In this document: in pieces, positions 27,922-35,668 of the stretch | Position numbering within the stretch: the first letter of the stretch is position 1 | Layout: every line of letters begins with the position of its first letter | Assembly: GCF_042676385.1 (NCBI RefSeq) | Contig: NZ_JBHTHA010000002.1 | Span: 868,001-932,000 of the forward strand | Length of the DNA: 64,000 bases | DNA from: Paenibacillus_E sp042676385 | Lineage (GTDB): Bacteria > Bacillota > Bacilli > Paenibacillales > NBRC-103111 | Direction of reading: 5' to 3' | Notes under the pieces: generated by a model | Database searches by the model: none | What the model was told of the DNA's origin: nothing | What the model saw: the letters and a program-made list of their open reading frames with translations, nothing else | Made by a program: the position numbers and the translations under genes

Positions 27922-28424
27922 AAACTATTTTGTGGGCAACATTAAGCGCCAACGGTAACTATGCACAGTCGAGTCCCGAGAATCCGCCGAAGAAGGAAGC
28001 ACTTGACGATTTTGCGAAACATGCGAAAGCAGCCGGGAATTTCATTGTCGGACGCCGAACCTTCGAGGCTATGGCGGCCGGCGACGGCGGCCCCTTTGCT
28101 GATTTGGATATCGTTGTGGTTTCCAAGAATGTTGACGCCCTCCCGGGGGCAACGATTGCGAGATCGCCGCAGGAGGCCCTGGACTACCTGCAGTTGAAAG
28201 GACATCAAACCGCAGTCGTAGCGGCCGGCGCTGATCTGCACAATGCATTTTTAGGTCAGGGGCTTGTCGACGAGCTGATCTTCAATGTTGCTCCTGTGCT
28301 GGAGGGTAAAGGACTTCATCTAATGATCGATACAGACAATTATACATTCAAAGATGTTCAGCTTCTGGATACCAAGCCGCTTGGCGGTGGCGTCATTCAG
28401 CTACATTACGCGGTTGACCGCTAA
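27918..28424 (+). CDS. RibD C-terminal/dihydrofolate reductase-like protein
   Basis: A 168-residue NADPH-binding reductase-fold protein of the RibD C-terminal (YwjB/YyaP-like) family. Recognisable parts are the N-terminal strand KTILWATLSANGNYA, FIVGRRTFEAM, the nucleotide loop region VVAAGADLHNAFL, and GLVDELIFNVAPVLEGKG. The ATG overlaps the hydrolase stop (ATGA) and has AGGAGG upstream within that gene. The two therefore form a coupled operon under the same promoter. Substrate unknown; family members are usually called dihydrofolate reductase-like without proof of that activity. Confidence 0.9.
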   Translation: MKTILWATLSANGNYAQSSPENPPKKEALDDFAKHAKAAGNFIVGRRTFEAMAAGDGGPFADLDIVVVSKNVDALPGATIARSPQEALDYLQLKGHQTAVVAAGADLHNAFLGQGLVDELIFNVAPVLEGKGLHLMIDTDNYTFKDVQLLDTKPLGGGVIQLHYAVDR

Positions 28425-28430
28425 ACATAA

Positions 28431-28462
28431 AAAGAAGCTGGATCACTGATCTCAGCTTCTTT
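28431..28462. terminator. Bidirectional terminator
   Basis: AAAGAAGCTG (28431-28440) pairs with CAGCTTCTTT (28453-28462), and GATC repeats extend the pairing within the loop. It lies between the plus-strand RibD-like gene and the minus-strand isomerase gene, with A/T runs on both sides. Confidence 0.88.
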
Positions 28463-28473
28463 ATTCTTGCGTA

Positions 28474-29424
28474 CTAACGGCAATATTTCTCCCTTAATGC
28501 CAGCGTGTATTGAATCGATTGCTCTAAGCCTTTATCTTGATCTTCAATCATTTTTGCCAAAAGTTCTTCTGGCGGATAGTAATAGTCCTCGGGTCTAATG
28601 ATATTTAAATCATAAGGAGGCTGTTCAACTTTAAAAGCTCCTTCACCAACTTCAAATACGCCACCGGTTCCCGGTTCTCTTTTGAAAGACACGGAATAAG
28701 GGAAACACATTTCCACATTGATACGGGTTAATGTTGATTGTTCTACCAGTATTTTGAAACATTCCTCTGTATCAATATTGCCGGTTCCTATAGGAACTCC
28801 GCATACCCGGTAATCCTCGCCATCATGAATAATAATATGGTCTTTAAAATGGGTCGTAAATGCATATGGAGCCAATTTCCTGACAGCCTCAACCGGATCT
28901 TCCCATGCCATCATGCCGTTGCCAATATCGCAGTGAGCGCCGACCCATGGGCTGTTCACTTCCTTAATCATTTGAATGACTTCATCCGCAATCTCTTCTT
29001 CATGATTTTCTACGGCCAGTCGAATTCTGTATTTCTTCAGCAGCGGGACAAGCTGCGCGATGTCTTGCGGAGCTCTACTCAATTTATCCGGATCATATCC
29101 GTCAGTGCAAACGTAAGTCCGAACGACGTCAGCTCCTATCAAATGAGCAGCTTCAATCACTTGCGTTAAATGACCCGGATCCGTTCCACGCGTATCGATC
29201 TCAGCAAAAAATCCGTATTTCCGGATTTCGTTTCTTACTTTAGCCAAATATTCAGGGTCAAAAGATTCCAGAACCCCCCATCCGGGCAACCCCGGCCATG
29301 GATTAATATTTAACATGACGCCGTCTAATCCTAATTCGGCAGTCCTCTGGATAAATTGAAATACATCCATACGGCCAGAAATGAATTGCAAGTGATAACT
29401 TTCAGTTTCCAAACCGATTTTCAT
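28474..29424 (-). CDS. Sugar phosphate isomerase/epimerase-like TIM barrel
   Basis: A 316-residue protein of the xylose isomerase-like TIM-barrel family. Metal ligands are recognisable as Glu in LAVENHEEE, Asp in GAHCDIGNG, His in TTHFKDH and a late Glu in INVEMCF. The ATG at 29422-29424 follows GGAGGCG and lies inside the end of the HAD gene, a 23-base overlap. It is the last gene of the operon and is followed by a terminator. Proteins of this family isomerise or epimerise sugars, inositols or hydroxypyruvate; the exact reaction is unknown. With the HAD phosphatase and transporter upstream it probably processes the imported sugar. Confidence 0.88.
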   Translation of the reverse strand: MKIGLETESYHLQFISGRMDVFQFIQRTAELGLDGVMLNINPWPGLPGWGVLESFDPEYLAKVRNEIRKYGFFAEIDTRGTDPGHLTQVIEAAHLIGADVVRTYVCTDGYDPDKLSRAPQDIAQLVPLLKKYRIRLAVENHEEEIADEVIQMIKEVNSPWVGAHCDIGNGMMAWEDPVEAVRKLAPYAFTTHFKDHIIIHDGEDYRVCGVPIGTGNIDTEECFKILVEQSTLTRINVEMCFPYSVSFKREPGTGGVFEVGEGAFKVEQPPYDLNIIRPEDYYYPPEELLAKMIEDQDKGLEQSIQYTLALREKYCR

Positions 29425-30190
29425 AATCTCGCCTCCAATTTGTACCACGCCAAATTAATCCGCCGTTCTCCGTAACGATATCCCCGACGGAATCTATGAT
29501 GAGATCCGCTAGTCCGCTTAATTCGGCTGTTCCGCTAACACCGGAGAGAACACCGATCGCGAGTCCCGCCGAACCGTTCTTTGCAAATTGAAGATCGACG
29601 ACCGTGTCGCCGGCGACAGCCACTTCTTCCGCGCTGATATTCGCAATCTCGCAAAATGCTTGAATCATGCTTGGATTCGGCTTTTTCTCGTAATAATCAG
29701 AAGTACCGATAAAATCAAAATAGCTTTGAATGCCGATTTTATCCAAAAAGAACTTCGTAGAATCCCGATCATCCGCTGTTGCGATGCCCATTTTAATACC
29801 ATGCCTGCGAAGCCCATCCAATAAATTGGGCAAATCGGCAGTCGACTTTAGATTGTCCCGGTTGGCTTTGGTTAAGCTGTAAAGCTCATCTGTCATCCAA
29901 TCATCCAGCCCGTCCAGCCTCTCCTGACTTACATCCGCTTTCGTCAGCACCTGAACAAACGCCCCGTATATATCCTGTGTAGTGCCGCTGGCCAGAAACC
30001 CCCTCGGATCTACTTTATTGTCATGAAGCCCGATAGAAATGAGCAAATTGTCCTTCAGCTCCGGGCAATTGGCGATTTCCAGCTTTTCAAGCAAACGATC
30101 CGCCAACTGCGTAGCCACCAAAACCCAACTGGAATAAAAATCCATTAAAGTTCCGTCTTTATCAAACAAAATCCCTTTAATCTGTTTCAC
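29402..30190 (-). CDS. HAD family hydrolase, phosphoglycolate phosphatase-like
   Basis: A 262-residue haloacid-dehalogenase-superfamily phosphatase. Motif I is FDKDGTL with nucleophile D10 and acid D12. The cap domain spans about 20-90, motif II is in MGIATADDRDS, and the Asp pair of motif IV is in VAVAGDTVVDLQFA. It overlaps the DeoR gene by four bases at its start and the isomerase gene by 23 bases at its end, so expression is tightly coupled. It may dephosphorylate the compound brought in by the adjacent transporter or a toxic intermediate; this is inferred. Confidence 0.92.
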   Translation of the reverse strand: MKQIKGILFDKDGTLMDFYSSWVLVATQLADRLLEKLEIANCPELKDNLLISIGLHDNKVDPRGFLASGTTQDIYGAFVQVLTKADVSQERLDGLDDWMTDELYSLTKANRDNLKSTADLPNLLDGLRRHGIKMGIATADDRDSTKFFLDKIGIQSYFDFIGTSDYYEKKPNPSMIQAFCEIANISAEEVAVAGDTVVDLQFAKNGSAGLAIGVLSGVSGTAELSGLADLIIDSVGDIVTENGGLIWRGTNWRRDYENRFGN

Positions 30191-30978
30191 TTCATAGTCT
30201 CCTCATCCGATGTAATCCATTCGATATTTTCCAAAGAAGAGTTCCACGATTGCGGCGCTTGTTGGTCGCAAACGATCACGTTGATCTGGTCAAGCTGCGC
30301 GAATTTGCACAATGCTTCAGCACCGATCTTCCCATGATCCGCAAGAATAATTTTTTCTTTCGCCACCTGAATCATCTTGGCCGAAATCGACGATTCTTCC
30401 AGCGTATATTCCATAACGCCCGAGAGGGAAATACCTCCCGGCGAAATAAAAGCTTTATTTACACAAAACAGATCCAGCATTTTTTCACAAACTGATCCGC
30501 TCGTTGAATACTGTTCTTCATTCAATTCCCCGCCTAACAGAATCACTTTTCCGTGAAACAAACCCTGATTTAAAGAATCCAATAGCGTATGCGATGTAGG
30601 TACCGAATTGGTCAGAATGGTGACCTTATTGACACCGCGGAGAGCGTGAGCCATTTCAAGGATCGTGGTTCCTCCTCCCATGACGATCGTATCCCCGTCT
30701 CTTACCAACTGCGCGGCCTTCTGAGCCACTTTCTTTTTGTTTTCCAGACTAACATCTTTACGTTGATAGAACGGTGGTTCACCCAGTTGAAAATTGATTT
30801 TGACAGCTCCGCCATGCACACGTTTGAGCAGGTCTTCCTTCTCCAGCATATCAAGGTCGCGCCGGATGGTTTCCATCGAAACATCCATCAGTTTGGCTAA
30901 TTCAGCCGCGTTCACTTTACCGTAAGCTTGTAATCGATCAAGAATAAAGTTTTTTCTCTCTAACGACAAAACCGACAT
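30187..30978 (-). CDS. DeoR family transcription regulator
   Basis: Regulator of 263 residues. The N-terminal DeoR helix-turn-helix reads VNAAELAKLMDVSMETIRRDLDMLEKE, and the C-terminal sugar-phosphate sensor domain shows GDTIVMGGGTTILEMA and ADHGKIGAEALCKFA. The start is the ATG at 30976-30978, nine bases after GGAGG. DeoR proteins usually repress and are released by a phosphorylated sugar. Its place inside the transporter operon suggests autoregulation and an inducer that is a sugar phosphate, in line with the HAD and isomerase genes next to it. Confidence 0.94.
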   Translation of the reverse strand: MSVLSLERKNFILDRLQAYGKVNAAELAKLMDVSMETIRRDLDMLEKEDLLKRVHGGAVKINFQLGEPPFYQRKDVSLENKKKVAQKAAQLVRDGDTIVMGGGTTILEMAHALRGVNKVTILTNSVPTSHTLLDSLNQGLFHGKVILLGGELNEEQYSTSGSVCEKMLDLFCVNKAFISPGGISLSGVMEYTLEESSISAKMIQVAKEKIILADHGKIGAEALCKFAQLDQINVIVCDQQAPQSWNSSLENIEWITSDEETMK

Positions 30979-30993
30979 GACTTTCACCCTCCA

Positions 30994-32016
30994 CTATTCT
31001 AGCAAGTTGCACGCTGACGCCGGAATCCACACCTTAATGAACAATTCCTCATCAACAGCGCTTTTATGGGGAACATTCAGCTCATCCACCAATAAGTTTA
31101 CATCTTGTGCTTGAATCTCATAGCGGCGCACGTTGCCGCGAACCGTCAACCTTTTCACGATCCCTTCAAGCCATAGGCCAGGCTCCTGCTGATCGGACAA
31201 CACATCGTGCGGATGCAGTTCCATAACCTCCGGGCGAATGGCATAGCTTCCGGGCTTGAAAGATTGTCCTGTTAAGCGGGAAAGTTCACGATCCGTCAAT
31301 ACGTTATAGCTGCCGATAAAGCGGGCCACAAATTCGTTTTTCGGGGAAGCGTAAATATGCTCCGGCTTGCCCTGATGAACAATTTTACCGCCATTCATAA
31401 TGAAAATACGGTCAGAAATCGTCATCGCCTCTTCCTGGTCATGCGTAACGAATATCATCGTCATCTTCAATTCCCGCTGAATGTTTCGCAGTTCGATTTG
31501 CAGATTTTTCCTGATTTTAGCATCAAGAGCGCTTAAAGGTTCGTCCAGCAGCAGAATATCCGGTTCCGTGACGATCCCTCTGGCAAGCGCTACACGCTGC
31601 TGCTGCCCGCCGGATAATTGATGAGGATAAGAGGATGCTTTATCGGACATATGGATGAGCTCGATCACGTGGTTGACCTTAACGGCAATCTCGTTTCGAG
31701 GCCATTTTCTCATTTTCAGACCGAAGGCAATGTTATCGAAAACAGTCATATTCGGAAACAGGGCGTAGGATTGAAAAACCATGCCGACATTTCTGCGCTG
31801 CGGCGAAAGCTGGGAAATATCGTTTCCGTTTACGCGAATCGTCCCGCCGTCCAGCTTTTCCAACCCGGCGATGGAACGCAGCAGCGTGCTTTTCCCGCAG
31901 CCGCTTGGTCCCAGCAAGGTAACCAGCTCCCCTTTTTCAATCTGGAGAGATACTTGCTTCAGTACAGTAGAATCCGCGTATTGCTTCAACGCTTGATCGA
32001 TTTGGACGTAGCTCAT
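30994..32016 (-). CDS. ABC transporter ATP-binding protein, PotA/FbpC/UgpC-like
   Basis: ATPase subunit of 340 residues. Walker A is GPSGCGKST at 36-44, the signature LSGGQQQR starts at 134, Walker B ILLLDEP is at 154-160, and the switch His is in FVTHDQEEAM. A C-terminal TOBE-like domain (about 260-340) is present. The start overlaps the stop of the second permease by four bases. This is the only transporter in the window with its own ATPase. The closest relatives by type serve iron, spermidine, thiamine, phosphonate or sugar-phosphate importers. Confidence 0.95.
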   Translation of the reverse strand: MSYVQIDQALKQYADSTVLKQVSLQIEKGELVTLLGPSGCGKSTLLRSIAGLEKLDGGTIRVNGNDISQLSPQRRNVGMVFQSYALFPNMTVFDNIAFGLKMRKWPRNEIAVKVNHVIELIHMSDKASSYPHQLSGGQQQRVALARGIVTEPDILLLDEPLSALDAKIRKNLQIELRNIQRELKMTMIFVTHDQEEAMTISDRIFIMNGGKIVHQGKPEHIYASPKNEFVARFIGSYNVLTDRELSRLTGQSFKPGSYAIRPEVMELHPHDVLSDQQEPGLWLEGIVKRLTVRGNVRRYEIQAQDVNLLVDELNVPHKSAVDEELFIKVWIPASACNLLE

Positions 32017-32822
32017 GATACCTTCTCCTTGATTTCATCTAACTTACGGAAGCGTCTGCCTAATCTCAGCATCAACCACGAAATGGCCGCTACCATAAAA
32101 AAGTACGTAATGACAATGCTGCTGGCCAAGTGGCCGTTTTCATTCAAGCGTCTCATTAAATAAATTTGGATCGTTTCATAATATCCGCCGATGAGAAAAT
32201 TGGCCAGGACGAATTCGCCGATGAGAATCGAGAATGACAATAGAGCGGAAACGAGCATTCCAGTCACCATGTTAGGCAAGATGACGAGTGCGAAACCCTT
32301 GATTTTGCTCGCCCCGAGCACTTCAGCGGCTTCCATCAGCCTTTTGGCGTCAATCGTTCGCAAGTTGTTTCGGATACCTTGATACATATAGGGAAGAACG
32401 AGTACGTAATACGCTCCGACTAAGATCCAAAGTGTCCCGGATAAGACGATAGGCCCGCTGGAGTATACCTTAATCAATCCTACGGCTGCAACTACGCCGG
32501 GAACAGCGAAAGGGATCATGACAAGCGTCTGCAGGACACGCTCCATTTTAGGCAAATACAAGAACACGACAAAGATGGCGACCGACATAGTAACTACACT
32601 TAGAACTAGTGTAATTGCAGAAACGAGAAGCGTACGCCCGACTGCTTGTAAAAATCGGGGATCCGTATACAAATTCTCATACGCGCTGAACGTAAAGGAT
32701 ACCGGGAGAATCGTGTGATGCCATTCTTTGGCGATCGAATACAAGAACGTTGCCGCAAGCGGCAGAAAGAGATATAAAAAAGTTGCCGAAATGATCAACA
32801 TGTGCAGCCATTTTTTCTTCAT
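32013..32822 (-). CDS. ABC transporter permease, PotC/FbpB type
   Basis: Permease of 269 residues with six membrane helices. The EAA loop reads MEAAEVLGASKIKGFALVILP and the helices include FLYLFLPLAATFLYSIA at the N-terminus. Both its ends overlap neighbouring genes by four bases (first permease upstream, ATPase downstream). It pairs with the other permease to form the channel. Confidence 0.94.
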   Translation of the reverse strand: MKKKWLHMLIISATFLYLFLPLAATFLYSIAKEWHHTILPVSFTFSAYENLYTDPRFLQAVGRTLLVSAITLVLSVVTMSVAIFVVFLYLPKMERVLQTLVMIPFAVPGVVAAVGLIKVYSSGPIVLSGTLWILVGAYYVLVLPYMYQGIRNNLRTIDAKRLMEAAEVLGASKIKGFALVILPNMVTGMLVSALLSFSILIGEFVLANFLIGGYYETIQIYLMRRLNENGHLASSIVITYFFMVAAISWLMLRLGRRFRKLDEIKEKVS

Positions 32823-33667
32823 CGCAAATCTCTCCTGAATCGTCGCATCATACGTTCATTACACCACATCGCCAAGACCATCATCAATCCTAAAATGACG
32901 GCCAAAGCGCTGCCGAGTTGCGGTCTGGTGGCAACATCCCCGGCTACAAGCGCGCCGATGCGGATAGGCAGCAAATTATAGCTGCCCCCTACTAAAGCAT
33001 AAGCTGTTGCATAAGCGCCCATGGCGTTGGCGAGAAGAATGCTGAACGTACCGACAACGCTGGGAAATATGATGGGAAATCCGATGCGCAGCCAAAATTG
33101 AAAGGCCGATGCGCCAAGCAAAGCGGCGGATTCCCGCCATTGTCTTTGAATGCCAGAATAGGCTGGGTAAAGCAGCAGAATGGCTAACGGTACCTGGAAA
33201 TATACATACACAGCCACTAAACCGCTCCAACTGTATAGATTGAACGATCCTGTAATGTACCAACCCCATTCTTTGAATAGGAGCGTAAAAACTCCGCTGT
33301 TGCCGAGCAAAATAATGAAAGCAAAGGCCAGCGGCACGCCGGAAAAATTGGAAGTTAGATTGGAGAAGGTCACAAGCCCAGACTGAATCTTAGAAGGCAT
33401 TCGCGTCATGGAATAGGAGGCGGCGATTGCGATCGCGATACCGATGCCGCTGGCATATACAGAAATGAGCAGGCTGTTCAGCATTCCTTTTGTATAATAG
33501 GGATTGGTTAAAGCCGTAATATACTGCTGAAACGTATAGGTGATCCCGTCATCCGCAAGAAAGCTGTCGCGGATCATGGCAGTCAGAGGCAGCAGCTCGA
33601 ACCCGACAATCAGCAGGGCAAACGGAAGTAATGCAAGGACCGCGAACAGCGTGACTTTGTAATTCAT
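32819..33667 (-). CDS. ABC transporter permease, PotB type
   Basis: Permease of 282 residues with six membrane helices. The EAA loop reads RESAALLGASAFQFWLRIGFP. The ATG at 33665-33667 (MNYKVTLFA) was chosen because a short GTGAGG precedes it and the first helix starts at once; the frame stays open for 123 bases upstream into the SBP gene. It lies 28 bases after the solute-binding protein gene and overlaps the second permease by four bases. Confidence 0.93.
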   Translation of the reverse strand: MNYKVTLFAVLALLPFALLIVGFELLPLTAMIRDSFLADDGITYTFQQYITALTNPYYTKGMLNSLLISVYASGIGIAIAIAASYSMTRMPSKIQSGLVTFSNLTSNFSGVPLAFAFIILLGNSGVFTLLFKEWGWYITGSFNLYSWSGLVAVYVYFQVPLAILLLYPAYSGIQRQWRESAALLGASAFQFWLRIGFPIIFPSVVGTFSILLANAMGAYATAYALVGGSYNLLPIRIGALVAGDVATRPQLGSALAVILGLMMVLAMWCNERMMRRFRRDLR

Positions 33668-33695
33668 TCGGACAAACCTCACTTCTTTTAATCCG

Positions 33696-34802
33696 TCATT
33701 TGATGTTAACCAAAACTTGTTCTTGCCACAGCTGCGGAATTTTTTTGGATGTTTCATCCCATAATTTAAAATCCGTGACCGGTTTCGCATTTCGATACTG
33801 TTCGCCCGGAATCAGCTTCTTGGCGACATCTTCCGGCAATTTGACGTTAGTGCGAATCGGACGGGCATAGCCTTTGGCCAGGTTGATCTGTCCCTCGTCG
33901 CTCAAAATATATTCGCGTGCAAGCTTCGCGGCGTTCGGATGTGGCGCATACTTGTTAAGGATGGTTGTATATCCCCCGATGATGCTGCCTTCCTTCATGA
34001 TGTTAACGTCAAAACGGTTTGGATCGATTTGGTCTTTAAAGCCCAAAGATACAAAATCCCACAAAATCGCAACTTGCACTTCACCTTTCTCCAAATCGGC
34101 TTTGGTTACATCTTTCGTAACCAGTCTGTTCTGCTTGGCCAATTTCGCAAAGAAGTCCAATCCGGGCTGAATGTTGCCCTCATTGCCGCCATGCGCGACC
34201 GCCGCTGCCAGTACGCCCATCTGCGCTTGCGATGATTTGGTGACATCCGGAATCTGAACTTTATAATCGCCTTTTTCAATATCTTCCCATGTTTTCGGCG
34301 GATTTTTCACCTGCGTTTTATCGACAAGCACGGAGATTGTACCTTGATAATCAACCAGCCAGTGGCCGTCCTTATCCTTCGCCCAGTCCGGAATATCGTT
34401 CCAGTAAGACGTTTTATACGGCATGGTCACGCCTTTTTGCATGGCGATCGGTCCGAATGCCATCCCTACATCTCCAATATCCGCCGTTGGATTGTTCTTT
34501 TCAGCGTCAAATTTGGCGATTTCCTCTGAGCTTGTTAAATCCGTATCCGAATGAGTTAATCCGTATTTGGAGGTAATATTGCCCCAGGTTTCTTTCCAGT
34601 TTGCCCAGTCATCGGGCATCCCGACACTGATAACCTTGCCTTCCTGCTTAGCCTTATTTTGAATCTCTTCAAGCGTCAGCTCTTTTGCCGGAGCCGGAGT
34701 TCCTGTCGCAGGAGCGGTTTGTTGAGGTGCGCCGCAGGCAGTCATACTCAAAGCCATCACACTAATCATCAGTGCTGATTTCAATGATAGATGTTTTTTC
34801 AT
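33696..34802 (-). CDS. ABC transporter solute-binding lipoprotein, AfuA/PotD type
   Basis: Binding protein of 368 residues, lipid-anchored at Cys23 (lipobox MTAC) with a Thr/Pro/Ala-rich linker. The fold class is the small type II solute-binding protein of the AfuA/FbpA/PotD group, different from the long LplA proteins elsewhere in the window. ATG at 34800-34802 follows GGAGGG. It is the first gene of the seven-gene operon. Members of this group bind iron, polyamines, 2-aminoethylphosphonate or, for AfuA, hexose phosphates. The HAD phosphatase, DeoR regulator and isomerase downstream make a phosphorylated sugar the most attractive guess. Confidence 0.9.
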   Translation of the reverse strand: MKKHLSLKSALMISVMALSMTACGAPQQTAPATGTPAPAKELTLEEIQNKAKQEGKVISVGMPDDWANWKETWGNITSKYGLTHSDTDLTSSEEIAKFDAEKNNPTADIGDVGMAFGPIAMQKGVTMPYKTSYWNDIPDWAKDKDGHWLVDYQGTISVLVDKTQVKNPPKTWEDIEKGDYKVQIPDVTKSSQAQMGVLAAAVAHGGNEGNIQPGLDFFAKLAKQNRLVTKDVTKADLEKGEVQVAILWDFVSLGFKDQIDPNRFDVNIMKEGSIIGGYTTILNKYAPHPNAAKLAREYILSDEGQINLAKGYARPIRTNVKLPEDVAKKLIPGEQYRNAKPVTDFKLWDETSKKIPQLWQEQVLVNIK

Positions 34803-35003
34803 AATAGATCCCTCCGAATTTTGGGTATTTGTGCGTTTATGTTGTTTTACTGACAACTTTATTGTAAAATCGCAACGTTAACCACAAATCAAATAGGCGT
34901 AAATGTTTTGTAAAGAAAAAAAGACTACTTTTCGCCCGATCTCATCCTGGGAAAAGTAACCTTTAAAGTTTGTGAAGCTGTCGTTTATTTCATGTATTCG
35001 CTC

Positions 35004-35626
35004 TCACTCTGGCCGAAATTCCCGCCGCTGCTTACGAAACGATTCCATCTGCCTCATATAGTCGGGATCACCGCTGAGCGCCTGCATGACAGTGCTGAAA
35101 TTGTCATCAACCGTTTCAATCATGGCATAGTAAGCGGCAACCGCCCGGCGAAATTCCCTATCCGAAGCATCAACCCCCGGCCTCACCTGAAGCCTGCTGA
35201 GAAACGGATGGTCGAACACCTGCTGCTCAGCGATAGGCTGCACCCGGTTCAAATAGTAGCGAAATTTATCGCCGTCCGCGATGTACGGATAATGCGGTTG
35301 CAGCAAGCTCACTTTTAGCAGCAAAGGTCGTTCCGGCGATCCCGGTCATAATAAGGGTTAAGAAAGTATTCATCAATGAAATTGGTCGCGCCGAGAACTG
35401 TATATGCATCCATAACCGAATGGGGGGCTCTTCCGATTTCCTGCCCGCTTGACTTCCTTGGGCTGATCCCATTTGAACTCCTTTACGCTTCTGACTACTC
35501 TGCGCCGGTTTCCGCAATCCAGTCCAAATGTGGTGTACGCACAACGGAGTTCCCGGCAAATCCGGCCGTATCGGCTCGATGCTCATCACTCATCAGAAAC
35601 AATATGTTAGGTCTTTTGCTTTTCAT
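35004..35626 (-). pseudogene. Decayed sulfatase
   Basis: Remnants of a sulfatase in several frames. From an ATG at 35624-35626 the minus strand reads MKSKRPNILFLMSDEHRAD and continues to RTPHLDWIAETGAE, then a stop. After a gap lacking the catalytic Cys-x-Pro-x-Arg segment, it resumes with DAYTVLGATNFIDEYFLNPY and YYDRDRRNDL. A one-base frame change near 35325 leads into LLKVSLLQPHYPYIADGDKF and RRAVAAYYAMIETVDDNF, and it closes with DPDYMRQMESFRKQRREF, which resembles a sulfatase C-terminus. Intact sulfatases are near 450-500 residues; here about 200 codons survive. It follows the heparinase-like gene in the same direction, a usual partnership in sulfated-glycan loci, so sulfate removal seems to have been lost. 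Confidence 0.85.
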
Positions 35627-35668
35627 CGCTCCATCCATCCCATCAGGTTCATTGCAGTCTCGCTCAAG

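Noticed and set aside
35266..35589. 107-codon minus-strand frame within the sulfatase remnant
   Set aside because: The sulfatase-like residues lie in other frames of the same stretch; this frame reads across them without any family match.
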